Both the position numbers and the translations under genes were made by a program. The notes beneath the pieces were generated by a model. The model saw nothing but the letters and a program-made list of their open reading frames with translations, searched no databases and was not told where the DNA came from. Shown in pieces: positions 20,398 to 28,894 of a stretch of DNA of 64,000 nucleotides (position 1 is the stretch's first letter; each line of letters opens with the position of its first letter). Source of the stretch: Bacteroidota bacterium (lineage in GTDB: Bacteria; Bacteroidota; Bacteroidia; UKL13-3); contig JAIXWI010000009.1 of assembly GCA_027491355.1 (NCBI GenBank), positions 62,001 to 126,000 on the forward strand, written 5' to 3'.

Positions 20398-21249
20398 TTA
20401 ATAGTCACCAAATGTTTCGGGTAATTGTCCTAGAGCGTTGGCAAGTTCATTGTCGTTTGGCGCAACACCATGCCACTTGTGGCTCCCCATCATAAAATCT
20501 ACAGGATAGCCCATTTCTGTTTTCATAACAATGAAAATTGGTTTTCCCTTGCCAATGTTTGTTTTTGCTATTTCCATGCTTTTAAGAATGGCTTCGTGGT
20601 TGTGACCATCCATTTCAAGTACCATCCATCCAAATGCTTTGAGTTTGTCTATGACATCAGTTCCAATTCCCAATACTTCCTTGGTTGAACCATCAATTTG
20701 TTGACCATTTAAATCGATGGTTACAATTAGGTTGTCAATTTTATGGTGTGCTGCAAACATAAATGCCTCCCAGTTTTGACCCTCCTCTATTTCACCATCA
20801 CCCATGAGGGCATATACAATTTTATGGTCTTTGTTTAATTTTTTTGTAAGCGCAGCACCAGCAGCAACCGAAATACCCTGGCCAAGCGACCCAGAAGCTA
20901 TCCTTACACCTGGCAGGTGTTCATGTGTTGTTGGGTGGCCTTGTAGTCTAGAGTTGAGCCTTCTAAAGCTTGCTAGTTCTGAAATGGGAAAATAACCAGA
21001 ACGTGCCAATACACTATAAAACACAGGCGAAATGTGACCATTTGATAAAAAGAACAAATCCTCATTGATGCCATCCATTTGGAACTTAGGATTGTGGTCC
21101 ATGATATTGAAATACAAAGCAGTTAAAAAATCTGCACACCCTAAACTTCCTCCAGGATGACCACTTTTGCACCCGTGAACCATTCTTAATACATCTCTTC
21201 TCACTTGACTTGACATCTTTGTGAGTTCTTGAGCCGAAAATTTGTCCAT
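20398..21249 (-). CDS. Transketolase, N-terminal subunit
   Basis: A 283-residue thiamine diphosphate-binding subunit from the ATG at 21249 (the frame also has a TTG at 21270). The substrate and cofactor motifs are GCKSGHPGGSLGCADFLTALY near the N-terminus, GSLGQGISVAAG, and the diphosphate/Mg motif GDGEIEEGQNWEA...DLNGQQIDG near residues 145-185. The length fits the PP domain of transketolase alone. It is the first gene of the three-gene run with the VWA protein and the C-terminal transketolase subunit, and is divergent from the flavoprotein gene at 21387. Confidence 0.93.
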   Translation of the reverse strand: MDKFSAQELTKMSSQVRRDVLRMVHGCKSGHPGGSLGCADFLTALYFNIMDHNPKFQMDGINEDLFFLSNGHISPVFYSVLARSGYFPISELASFRRLNSRLQGHPTTHEHLPGVRIASGSLGQGISVAAGAALTKKLNKDHKIVYALMGDGEIEEGQNWEAFMFAAHHKIDNLIVTIDLNGQQIDGSTKEVLGIGTDVIDKLKAFGWMVLEMDGHNHEAILKSMEIAKTNIGKGKPIFIVMKTEMGYPVDFMMGSHKWHGVAPNDNELANALGQLPETFGDY

Positions 21250-21386
21250 GAAATCTAATTTTGGCAACAAATGTAAAAAAGCCTATCAAACATTTGATTT
21301 TATTTTTTCATAAACATGTGGAAATCCATTTGTTTGAAAGTGAATGATTAATATTGTGAGAGATTTTTGGGATAAACACTCAACTC

Positions 21387-22952
21387 ATGCAAAAAGAAAT
21401 TCAACTACAAATAAGCCCTGAAGAACAATTCAATCAAGAGGCTATTCTGAAAAGAATCCTAAACAATTTTGGGTATCAAACCAGCGATATATCTGGTTAT
21501 AGTATTATCAAGAAAAGCCTAGATGCCAGGAGGGTTCCTATTCGCATTAACCTGAGCCTATTGGTTTTTTTGAATGAAACACCCGGCCCAATTTTATCCG
21601 AGTATAAGTTTCAAAATGTTGCGAATGCTAAAGAGATTGCAATCATAGGTGCTGGTCCTGCTGGTTTATTTGCTGCTTTGAAATGTGTAGAGCTTGGCAT
21701 GAAACCCATCGTGTTTGAGCGCGGTAAAGATGTTCAAATGCGCAGAAGAGACTTGGCCAATATTACCAAAAACAATTTAGTAAACCCTGAAAGTAATTAT
21801 TGTTTTGGCGAGGGTGGTGCAGGTACTTACAGTGATGGAAAATTGTATACAAGAAGCAGCAAAAGGGGAGACGTGAAACGCATTTTGCAGTTGCTCGTTT
21901 TACATGGAGCCAATCCTGAAATATTGTATGAAGCTCATCCACACATAGGAACCAATAAGTTGCCAGGCATCATTACAAATATCCGAAAAACCATTGAAGT
22001 TGCCGGGGGTGAAATTAGGTTCAATGCAAAACTAACAGACATTCAGGTTGAAGGTGCAGCAATTAAAAGCATTGGTATAAATGATGAGGTGTATAGGTTT
22101 GACCATGTAATTTTAGCAACAGGTCATTCTGCTAGAGATGTTTTTGAATTACTTTACCGAAAAAAAATTGCCATTGAGGCAAAACCCTTTGCACTTGGTG
22201 TTAGGGTGGAGCATCCACAAGAGTTGATTGATCAAATTCAATACAAATGTAAAGGCGCCAGAAGCGATTATTTACCTGCCGCTAGTTATAGCCTTGTGCA
22301 ACAAATTGCAGGTAGGGGTGTGTTTTCTTTTTGTATGTGTCCGGGGGGTATCATTGCACCTGCAATGACCTCGCCAGGTGAGATTGTGGTGAATGGCTGG
22401 AGCCCCAGCAAAAGAAACAATCCATACGCCAACAGTGGTATAGTTACTTCTGTTGAAATCAAAGACCTGAAGGCTTTTGAAAAGTTTGGTCCATTGGCTG
22501 GTGTGGAATACCAAAAAATGGTCGAACAAAACTGCTTTCAACAAGCCGAAAAAAGTTTAAAGGCACCAGCACAGCGCTTACAAGATTTTGTGAATGGGAA
22601 AACATCCTCTACTTTACCTGAGCACTCTTATTTACCCGGAAGCGTAAGCAGGAATTTGAATGAAATATTACCAACAGATATTGCTAAAAGTTTACAAGGG
22701 GCATTCAAAGCTTTTGGAGAAAAAATGAAGGGTTATTTGAGCAATGAAGCCATTATTTTAGGAACAGAATCCAGAACTTCTTCACCGGTTCGAATTCCTA
22801 GAGACAAAGAAACGTATCAACACATTGAAATTAAAGGATTGTATCCATGTGCAGAAGGTGCAGGTTATGCTGGAGGCATCGTATCAGCAGCCATGGATGG
22901 CGAAAATGTAGCGCAAGCCATTTTTAATCAAGTAGCAAACAACTTGAAGTAA
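21387..22952 (+). CDS. FAD-dependent dehydrogenase (COG2509-like)
   Basis: A 521-residue flavoprotein. An N-terminal region of about 85 residues precedes a Rossmann motif, EIAIIGAGPAGLFAALKCVELG. Further family marks are CFGEGGAGTYSDGKLYTR (near 130-147), SFCMCPGGII with paired cysteines (near 310-318), and a C-terminal GLYPCAEGAGYAGGIVSAAMDG that closes the FAD site. This matches the COG2509 group of uncharacterised FAD-dependent dehydrogenases. Substrate unknown. The msrB gene follows after 17 bp, so the two may share a transcript, perhaps for redox repair. Confidence 0.88.
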   Translation: MQKEIQLQISPEEQFNQEAILKRILNNFGYQTSDISGYSIIKKSLDARRVPIRINLSLLVFLNETPGPILSEYKFQNVANAKEIAIIGAGPAGLFAALKCVELGMKPIVFERGKDVQMRRRDLANITKNNLVNPESNYCFGEGGAGTYSDGKLYTRSSKRGDVKRILQLLVLHGANPEILYEAHPHIGTNKLPGIITNIRKTIEVAGGEIRFNAKLTDIQVEGAAIKSIGINDEVYRFDHVILATGHSARDVFELLYRKKIAIEAKPFALGVRVEHPQELIDQIQYKCKGARSDYLPAASYSLVQQIAGRGVFSFCMCPGGIIAPAMTSPGEIVVNGWSPSKRNNPYANSGIVTSVEIKDLKAFEKFGPLAGVEYQKMVEQNCFQQAEKSLKAPAQRLQDFVNGKTSSTLPEHSYLPGSVSRNLNEILPTDIAKSLQGAFKAFGEKMKGYLSNEAIILGTESRTSSPVRIPRDKETYQHIEIKGLYPCAEGAGYAGGIVSAAMDGENVAQAIFNQVANNLK

Positions 22953-22969
22953 ATGTTGTTGTTAAAGTT

Positions 22970-23491
22970 GTGATACGTTATGCAATACCTTTAATAGTTG
23001 GCATCTTTTTGATAGCATGTCAACCAGTAAACAACCTTCAAAATAAGTCAGAGATGAATACAAAAAACCCACACGAAGTCATCGAAATAAACCATCCATT
23101 TAGGGTGCAACATACCCAAGAAGAATGGGAACAGATTTTAGATGAGTCAGCCTATCAGATTTTGAGAAATAAAGCTACAGAGCGCCCCTTTTCAAGTCCT
23201 TTAGAATTGTTGTCAGACACAGGAAATTATTTGTGTGCAGGCTGTGGCACTGAATTGTTTAAGAGTAACCAAAAGTTTGACAGTGGTTGTGGATGGCCTA
23301 GTTTTTTTGATGCTGCAAATAAGCAAGCAATAGTAACAGCTGTTGACAATTCTCATGGCATGCAAAGAATAGAAATTTTGTGTGCCAATTGTGGGGGTCA
23401 TTTGGGTCACTTGTTTGACGATGGACCAAGAGAAAATGGTGGACTCAGGTATTGTGTGAACGGTAAAAGCCTTCAGTTTAAGCCACAATAA
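22970..23491 (+). CDS. msrB: Peptide-methionine (R)-S-oxide reductase, lipoprotein
   Basis: A 173-residue MsrB that reduces methionine-R-sulfoxide in proteins. The start appears to be GTG at 22970, which gives a lipoprotein signal with lipobox LIAC at residues 14-17. The enzyme would then be anchored outside the cytoplasm. The domain begins at EEWEQILDESAYQILRNKATERPF. Two CxxC zinc pairs are present, CAGC and CANC. The catalytic cysteine lies in RYCVNGKSL. GCGWPSF and GGHLGHLFDDGP are also intact. Anchored MsrB enzymes are common in Bacteroidota. Confidence 0.93.
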   Translation: MIRYAIPLIVGIFLIACQPVNNLQNKSEMNTKNPHEVIEINHPFRVQHTQEEWEQILDESAYQILRNKATERPFSSPLELLSDTGNYLCAGCGTELFKSNQKFDSGCGWPSFFDAANKQAIVTAVDNSHGMQRIEILCANCGGHLGHLFDDGPRENGGLRYCVNGKSLQFKPQ

Positions 23492-23572
23492 TCTTAAATA
23501 CCAATAGCCTGAATAATTGTATGTGGTTAACAGATATTTTTGCATCTTTGCGTTAGTTAAGAAGAAATAAAG

Positions 23573-23806
23573 ATGTTTAAGTTTTTGCTCTACTCCTTTT
23601 TGTTTTATTTTTTATTTCGTTTTTTATTTGGCGGAATATTAAAAATCAAGGTATATAACCACGTGAACCATCACCATTATCCACCAAGAGATGAAGCAAA
23701 AAAACCAGAGGGGACCATCACCATTGACAAGAAAGTAGAAAAAAGTAAATCTTCAAACGGTAATAAATTGGGTGAGTATGTAGATTTTGAAGAGGTAAAC
23801 GAATGA
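23573..23806 (+). CDS. DUF4834 family small membrane protein
   Basis: A 77-residue protein with one hydrophobic N-terminal segment (residues 1-25, Phe-rich), then a charged tail containing a His-rich NHVNHHHYPP and a C-terminal GEYVDFEEVNE. This pattern fits DUF4834, a small family found mostly in Bacteroidota with no known function. Its stop codon overlaps the ATG of the FkbM methyltransferase gene in an ATGA arrangement, implying coupled translation. A possible -7 box, TATTTTTG, lies at 23535-23542, about 30 bp upstream. Confidence 0.8.
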   Translation: MFKFLLYSFLFYFLFRFLFGGILKIKVYNHVNHHHYPPRDEAKKPEGTITIDKKVEKSKSSNGNKLGEYVDFEEVNE

Positions 23807-24552
23807 TAATAGAGAAAAAAATCAGGTCTGTACTCTTGAAAATTTTAGGTATTGAAAAATACCTTGAACTAGTGAGTAGCACTTATATCAGGTTAATAGA
23901 ATTGGGTATGATGAAAAAAAAGTACCCAGAATTGTTTTATTTGAATCAACTCATTCAACCAGGCAATGTATGCATTGACATTGGTGCCAATGTTGGGTAT
24001 TATTCGGTTTTGTTATCAAAACTAAGTAGTAAATCTGGGCATGTTTATGCAGTTGAGCCAGTTCCTTTGTTCGGACGCATTTTTCTTAAAAACGCAGGAA
24101 AATTCGCTCTCAATAACATTACACTTTACCAATGTGCTCTTGGTGCTGAGGAGAAAGAAATCACCCTTGAAACACCCATCATGGAGGGTGTATTTAGGCA
24201 CGGCCTCACCAAAATAGTTGATGCTCAAAATACCGATGCAGTTCAATACAAGGCACAAATGCTAGTGCCAGATGTATTGTTCAAAGACCTTAACAGGCTT
24301 GATTACATTAAATGTGATGTTGAAGGTTATGAGACAGTGCTAATGCCTCAAATGTTGCAAACCATTGCACGTTTCAAGCCCACTATACAAATAGAATTAA
24401 GCGCTGCTGAAAACAAGCGCATCATTTATGAATTGTTTGCTCAATTGGGTTACGCAGCATTTGTTTTAAGTGGTGGTAAGCTTAAAAAACTTACCCAACA
24501 GACATATTTAACAGATGAGTCTGGAGATTACTACTTTAAAGTAGCGCTTTAG
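23803..24552 (+). CDS. FkbM-family SAM-dependent methyltransferase
   Basis: A 249-residue class I methyltransferase. The SAM-binding motif I is VCIDIGANVGYYSVLLS near residues 50-66, with the acidic end of strand 2 at VYAVEPVP. The FkbM signature IKCDVEGYE lies near 165. FkbM enzymes mostly O-methylate sugars or polyketides, often for surface glycans, but no glycan gene is nearby. It is translationally coupled to the DUF4834 gene through an ATGA overlap. Confidence 0.88.
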   Translation: MIIEKKIRSVLLKILGIEKYLELVSSTYIRLIELGMMKKKYPELFYLNQLIQPGNVCIDIGANVGYYSVLLSKLSSKSGHVYAVEPVPLFGRIFLKNAGKFALNNITLYQCALGAEEKEITLETPIMEGVFRHGLTKIVDAQNTDAVQYKAQMLVPDVLFKDLNRLDYIKCDVEGYETVLMPQMLQTIARFKPTIQIELSAAENKRIIYELFAQLGYAAFVLSGGKLKKLTQQTYLTDESGDYYFKVAL

Positions 24553-24558
24553 AATTTA

Positions 24559-25260
24559 TTACCAATCATCTTCATCAACCAACTTAGGCTCTTTCATGGC
24601 TGAGGTAAAACTCTTAATCAATGAATTGATGTCTTTGTCGGCAGCCCTTAAGACAGCATCATATATGCGAACATTCACATTACTTGACTGGTAAAATTCA
24701 AAGTAATTTCTGCTTGGTTTGTCTCCGGATGAAGGTTTCAATGATTCATGAACCAAGTTTGTAATTTGGTATTTGTAGCGGCCTTCTTTGATTAAAAAAG
24801 TCAATCTCATTTCGTAGCGACCATTTAATTTTTTACTGTATTTGCTGGTATACGAATAGGCTGGAATGCTTGCCAAATAAACCAATTTTTGGTTTCTTTT
24901 GTCTAGTTCTGGTTTGATTTCTTTACCAAAAGTTTTAGCAGCCCAACTTTTAGCCCTTAAATAAAGCGAATCAGTACCACTTTCTTCTTGTTCAATAACT
25001 CCAGAATAAGTAATCAAGTTGGTAATAGAATCAATGTTTAATACAACCCTCTCATAAGGTCTCAATTCAGGAGCCAATTGCTTGGGCTCTTCGGTAGTAG
25101 TTGTATTCTCCACAGATTGTGAGTCTGTGACAGCAGTAGAATCAGCACTGTAGCTGAAATCATAACCGGGTGACGCTGGGTCTTGAACCTGAGCATTCAA
25201 CCCTTTTGAAAGAAACATGCAAATAAAAATTGCTGCAAATACTATTTTGTTGGTTCTCAT
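24559..25260 (-). CDS. DUF4468 domain protein, exported
   Basis: A 233-residue exported protein. Residues 1-24 are a signal peptide ending GLNAQ. Residues about 70-165 match the DUF4468 pattern (RVVLNIDSITNLITYSGVI, LYLRAKSWAAKTFG), a TBP-like fold domain that is widespread in Bacteroidota and of unknown function. A low-complexity Thr/Ser/Glu stretch follows the signal peptide and the tail ends in DEDDW. It converges on the FkbM gene with a 6-bp gap. Confidence 0.82.
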   Translation of the reverse strand: MRTNKIVFAAIFICMFLSKGLNAQVQDPASPGYDFSYSADSTAVTDSQSVENTTTTEEPKQLAPELRPYERVVLNIDSITNLITYSGVIEQEESGTDSLYLRAKSWAAKTFGKEIKPELDKRNQKLVYLASIPAYSYTSKYSKKLNGRYEMRLTFLIKEGRYKYQITNLVHESLKPSSGDKPSRNYFEFYQSSNVNVRIYDAVLRAADKDINSLIKSFTSAMKEPKLVDEDDW

Positions 25261-25350
25261 CAGCTGATTGATTTATGTAACAATGAGGGTTTCAAAAATA
25301 TAAAAACTACTATAATATCAAAGCCCTTGTTCAAAGACTATCGAAATAAC

Positions 25351-25782
25351 TTATTTTTTATTGTTTTTAGTTGTGGGGCCTAATCCATTTTTCTTGAGTG
25401 CGTTCCAGTAATCTTTACCATAAGCCACAAAAATTTCTTCACCTGGTTTGATGTTTCTACTAGCAACAATATAGGCCCTGTTTTTCATTACTTCATACCT
25501 ACAGTTGTTTTTAACTCCGGCTATTCTAACAAAGCCTGCTGCATCATTTGCGTACCTTGCAAGTGCTTTTAAGTCGTATTGGGCATCAATGCATCGCTTT
25601 TCAGAGATGTAAAAATAATAGCCACCAAACCCTTCTTGTTCTTCGTTTCTTTTTTGACAAACTTTCCAACTCACAATTTCTCCGGTATATTCAATTACAA
25701 TTTCACCCTTTTTAATGGCATCTTTTGTAAAAAGACCTTTTCCTGCATTAGGAATGAGTGATGGTTTAACAATTAAGTTCAT
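25351..25782 (-). CDS. SET domain protein (putative protein lysine methyltransferase)
   Basis: A 143-residue protein consisting almost wholly of a SET domain. The opening IPNAGKGLFTKDAIKKGEIVIEYTGEIV is typical. The pseudoknot region reads ALARYANDAAG where eukaryotic enzymes have RFxNHSC, followed by GEEIFVAYGKDYW, which supplies the conserved Tyr near the active site. The NHS triad is thus ND-A here, so SAM binding should not be taken for granted. Bacterial SET proteins of this short type occur in Bacteroidota and Chlamydiae; some chlamydial ones modify histone-like proteins. No such partner gene lies nearby. Confidence 0.82.
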   Translation of the reverse strand: MNLIVKPSLIPNAGKGLFTKDAIKKGEIVIEYTGEIVSWKVCQKRNEEQEGFGGYYFYISEKRCIDAQYDLKALARYANDAAGFVRIAGVKNNCRYEVMKNRAYIVASRNIKPGEEIFVAYGKDYWNALKKNGLGPTTKNNKK

Positions 25783-25933
25783 AAATTCAATTAAGTTTAC
25801 AAAGGTCTAAAAAGAATTGAAACCACAAGCAAAAAATTACGAACCCCAATAGCTGTCTAAAATTAAGACGCAAAATTGGGTTGGTGGATTGTTTTCTGTT
25901 TTAAGTTGAACACGAAGAAATATTTTCGTACAC

Positions 25934-27415
25934 ATGACACCAAGTATCATATTAGTTTGTATTGCCTTGTACTTTATTGGTTTATTGAGTATATCGTGGT
26001 TAACTGCAAAAGAGAGTAACAATGATTCTTACTTTACGGGTAATCACCAGTCTCCATGGTATGTTGTAGCCTTTGGAATGATTGGCGACTCGCTCTCGGG
26101 CGTAACATTTATTTCTTTACCTGGAACTATTTTAACCGGACAGTTTGGCTATTTACAAATGGTATTTGGGTATGTATTGGGCTACTTTGTTATTGCAAGG
26201 CTACTACTTCCGCTTTACTACAAATTGAACCTGACCTCAATATATTCTTATTTGTACGAAAGATTTGGTGCATATAGTCAGAAGACGGGCTCATTTTATT
26301 TTTTAATTTCTCGCATTATTGGCGCAGCATTGCGCTTGTTTTTAGCAGTCAGTGTGCTGCAAATTTTTGTGTTTGACAATTGGAGTATTCCTTTTGAGGT
26401 ATCGGTAGCACTCATTATTTTATTGATGTTGGTTTATACTTACAGAGGTGGAATCAAAACCCTTGTTTGGACAGATTTATTCCAGTCTGGATTTTTATTG
26501 TTGGCTGTTATATTGTCTATTTACACCATTTTTAACCAATTGGATTGGGGGTTGTATGAAGGTATTCAGCAAGTAGCCAGCAGTAGTTATTCAAAAATTT
26601 TCTTCACCGATTGGCATGAAAAAAACTATTTCCTCAAACAGTTTTTAAGCGGAGCCTTTATTACCATTGTCATGACTGGGCTTGACCAAAATATGATGCA
26701 GAAAAATTTGAGCTGTAAAAGTTTGCCTGAGGCACAAAAAAACATGTACTCTTTTGGGGTGATTGTATTGTTGGTGAATTTGTTCTTTTTGTCGTTAGGT
26801 GCTTTGATTTATTTGTTTGTATCGGCCAAAGGAATTGCTTTGCCATTGAACGAATTGACACAATCAGTGCAAACGGACAAAGTATTTCCTATGCTTGCTT
26901 TGAACCATCTTGGAGTATTTGCTGCCCTTGTATTTATAGTTGGTTTAACCGCTGCAACTTTTAATAGTGCAGACAGTGTTTTAACAACATTGACTACTTC
27001 TTTTTGTATTGACTTTTTGGGTTTTGATACCAACCCAGCTATTTCAGAAAAAAAGAAAACCCATTTGCGCCACTTGGTACATGTTGTATTTGCTTTGATT
27101 TTATGGATTGCCATTGTGTTGAGCAGACAACTGAACCAAACTTCTGTATTAGATGCTATCTTTACAATTGCTGCATATACTTATGGCCCACTATTGGGCT
27201 TGTTTGCCTTTGGTTTGTTCTCTAAACGATTTGTAAACGACAAATGGGTACCGTTAATTTCTATTGTGCCTCCAGCACTATGCTATATAATGTATGTGAA
27301 TGCTTCAGATTGGTTTTATGGTTACAAGTTTGGCTATGAATTGCTTTTGTTGAATGGCTTGTTCATGTATGTTTTTTTGTGGTTAAATAGCAAAAAAAAC
27401 AGGCTTACCCAATAG
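25934..27415 (+). CDS. Sodium:solute symporter family protein
   Basis: A 493-residue polytopic membrane protein of the SSS (SLC5) family with about 13 hydrophobic segments. The first cytoplasmic loop shows DSYFTGNHQSPWYVVAFGMIGDSLSGVTFI, containing the sodium-site serines, and helix 5 shows YTYRGGIKTLVWTD. The central ATFNSADSVLTTLTTSFCIDF is the conserved helix 8 region. The substrate cannot be told from sequence. The last codons (SKKNRLTQ and the stop) overlap the intrinsic terminator of metK on the opposite strand. Confidence 0.9.
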   Translation: MTPSIILVCIALYFIGLLSISWLTAKESNNDSYFTGNHQSPWYVVAFGMIGDSLSGVTFISLPGTILTGQFGYLQMVFGYVLGYFVIARLLLPLYYKLNLTSIYSYLYERFGAYSQKTGSFYFLISRIIGAALRLFLAVSVLQIFVFDNWSIPFEVSVALIILLMLVYTYRGGIKTLVWTDLFQSGFLLLAVILSIYTIFNQLDWGLYEGIQQVASSSYSKIFFTDWHEKNYFLKQFLSGAFITIVMTGLDQNMMQKNLSCKSLPEAQKNMYSFGVIVLLVNLFFLSLGALIYLFVSAKGIALPLNELTQSVQTDKVFPMLALNHLGVFAALVFIVGLTAATFNSADSVLTTLTTSFCIDFLGFDTNPAISEKKKTHLRHLVHVVFALILWIAIVLSRQLNQTSVLDAIFTIAAYTYGPLLGLFAFGLFSKRFVNDKWVPLISIVPPALCYIMYVNASDWFYGYKFGYELLLLNGLFMYVFLWLNSKKNRLTQ

Positions 27416-27427
27416 TGTAAGCCTGTT
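27390..27427 (-). terminator. Intrinsic terminator for metK inside symporter 3' end
   Basis: Read on the minus strand, an 11-bp stem AACAGGCTTAC/GTAAGCCTGTT (27417-27427 with 27398-27408) with an 8-nt loop is followed by a run of eight T. It lies 22 bp after the metK stop. The stem and the T-run are at the same time the last codons of the convergent symporter gene. Confidence 0.88.
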
Positions 27428-27448
27428 CAATGTATTTGCTTTGAAAGC

Positions 27449-28702
27449 TTATTTCAGTTTGAAAGCTTTTTTCACTTTGTCTACATAGTCTAATTTCTCC
27501 CATGTAAACAATTCAACTTTTCTACTTACTTTTTTACCGTCTGGTCCTTTGAAATCAATGGTTTTAATTTCGTTCTTTCTTCCCATGTGACCATAGGCAG
27601 CCGTTTCGCTGTAAATAGGATTGCGGAGTTTCAAACGGGTTTCAATTCCATATGGTGTCATGTCAAATAGTTTACCAACTATTTTGGCAATTTCTCCATC
27701 ACTCATTTTAACTTTTGAAGTACCGTAAGTATCAATGAAAATTCCCATAGGGTCTTTCACGCCAATGGCATAACTTACTTGTACCAATACTTCTTTACAC
27801 AAACCAGCTGCCACTAAGTTTTTAGCAATATGTCTGGTTGCATAAGCAGCTGAACGGTCTACTTTTGATGGATCTTTACCTGAGAATGCACCACCACCGT
27901 GCGCACCTTTTCCACCGTAAGTATCAACGATGATTTTTCTGCCCGTTAAGCCAGTATCACCATGTGGACCACCAATTACAAATTTTCCTGTTGGGTTGAT
28001 ATGGTAATTGATTTTATCGTTGAACAAATGCGCAAACTTTTTGTATTTGGCTTTTACTCTTGGAATTAAAATTTTAACGATATCAGATTTAATTTTAGCC
28101 AACATTTTAGGCTCTGTATCAAAGTCATCGTGTTGAGTAGACACCACAATAGAGTCAATCCTTACAGGCACATTGTCGTCACTGTATTCTAAAGTCACCT
28201 GACTTTTTGCATCTGGTCTTAAATATTTGATTTGTTTGTTTTCTCTTCTCAAAGCAGCCAATTCAATCAAAATTTTGTGAGCCAAATCTAAAGCCAATGG
28301 CATGTAATCTTCTGTTTCATTGGTGGCATAACCAAACATCATACCTTGGTCACCAGCGCCTTGGTCTTGTTTTTTCTTGCGCTCTACACCTTGGTTGATA
28401 TCTGCTGATTGCTCATGAATTGCAGATAAAATACCACATGAATTTGCTTCAAACATGTACTCGCTTTTGGTATAACCAATTTTTCTGATTACACCTCTAG
28501 CAATTTCTTGTACATCTAAATAAGCTTTAGACTTTACTTCACCAGCCAAAATAACTTGTCCGGTAGTAACAAGAGTTTCGCATGCAACTTTTGAATCAGG
28601 GTCAAAAGCTAAAAAATTGTCAATGAGCGCATCAGAAATCTGATCCGCAACTTTGTCGGGGTGTCCTTCACTAACCGACTCTGAAGTGAATAAATAAGGC
28701 AT
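27449..28702 (-). CDS. metK: S-adenosylmethionine synthase
   Basis: A 417-residue enzyme that makes SAM from methionine and ATP. Family signatures are [20 protein letters not shown] at the N-terminus, [15 protein letters not shown] near 115-130, the P-loop-like [21 protein letters not shown] near 242-262, and [19 protein letters not shown]. The length is slightly above the 380-400 usual in bacteria, through a C-terminal insert around [20 protein letters not shown]. It lies downstream of both metH genes in the same direction but has its own consensus promoter and a leader of about 140 nt. An intrinsic terminator follows. Confidence 0.97.
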   Translation of the reverse strand: MPYLFTSESVSEGHPDKVADQISDALIDNFLAFDPDSKVACETLVTTGQVILAGEVKSKAYLDVQEIARGVIRKIGYTKSEYMFEANSCGILSAIHEQSADINQGVERKKKQDQGAGDQGMMFGYATNETEDYMPLALDLAHKILIELAALRRENKQIKYLRPDAKSQVTLEYSDDNVPVRIDSIVVSTQHDDFDTEPKMLAKIKSDIVKILIPRVKAKYKKFAHLFNDKINYHINPTGKFVIGGPHGDTGLTGRKIIVDTYGGKGAHGGGAFSGKDPSKVDRSAAYATRHIAKNLVAAGLCKEVLVQVSYAIGVKDPMGIFIDTYGTSKVKMSDGEIAKIVGKLFDMTPYGIETRLKLRNPIYSETAAYGHMGRKNEIKTIDFKGPDGKKVSRKVELFTWEKLDYVDKVKKAFKLK

Positions 28703-28845
28703 ATGTTTAATTATTTCTATTTAGTGCATCGAATACCCGCACAAACCTTGGTCAAAGGGTTTTGAACATTTTGACACGCAGTCCGCATTGTTTTACCACC
28801 GTGGTGTTCTTTCTCGGTTGGCATTCCGTTTCGGGAATTCTGAAT
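28703..28845 (-). ncRNA. metK 5' leader with possible structured RNA
   Basis: From the expected transcription start near 28845 to the metK ATG there is a leader of about 140 nt that is more GC-rich than nearby spacers. On the minus strand it can form a GCATTC/GAATGC stem near its 5' end (partly overlapping the start), an ACCA-CGG-TGGT hairpin, an AAACC(C)TT/AAGGTTT hairpin with loop TGACC, and a GTGC/GCAC hairpin before the start codon. It lacks the SAM-I core seen upstream of metH and I do not recognise it as any other SAM riboswitch class. A regulatory RNA is inferred from position and structure only. Confidence 0.4.
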
Positions 28846-28851
28846 GCAGTG

Positions 28852-28881
28852 CAAAAGTAGTTGATTCTATTAAAAAACAAA
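28852..28881 (-). promoter_or_regulatory. metK promoter, Bacteroidota consensus
   Basis: On the minus strand TTTG (28881-28878) and TACTTTTG (28859-28852) are separated by 18 bp, matching the TTTG-N18/19-TAnnTTTG consensus of the Bacteroidota primary sigma factor. It lies in the 192-bp gap between the second metH gene and metK, so metK can be transcribed independently of metH. Confidence 0.7.
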
Positions 28882-28894
28882 GTATTATCAATTT

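Noticed and set aside
28703-28851. A second SAM-I or a cobalamin riboswitch before metK
   Set aside because: The SAM-I core (GGAGGGA, GGCAA, GTGCCAA in order) and the cobalamin box are not present; only scattered short matches occur.
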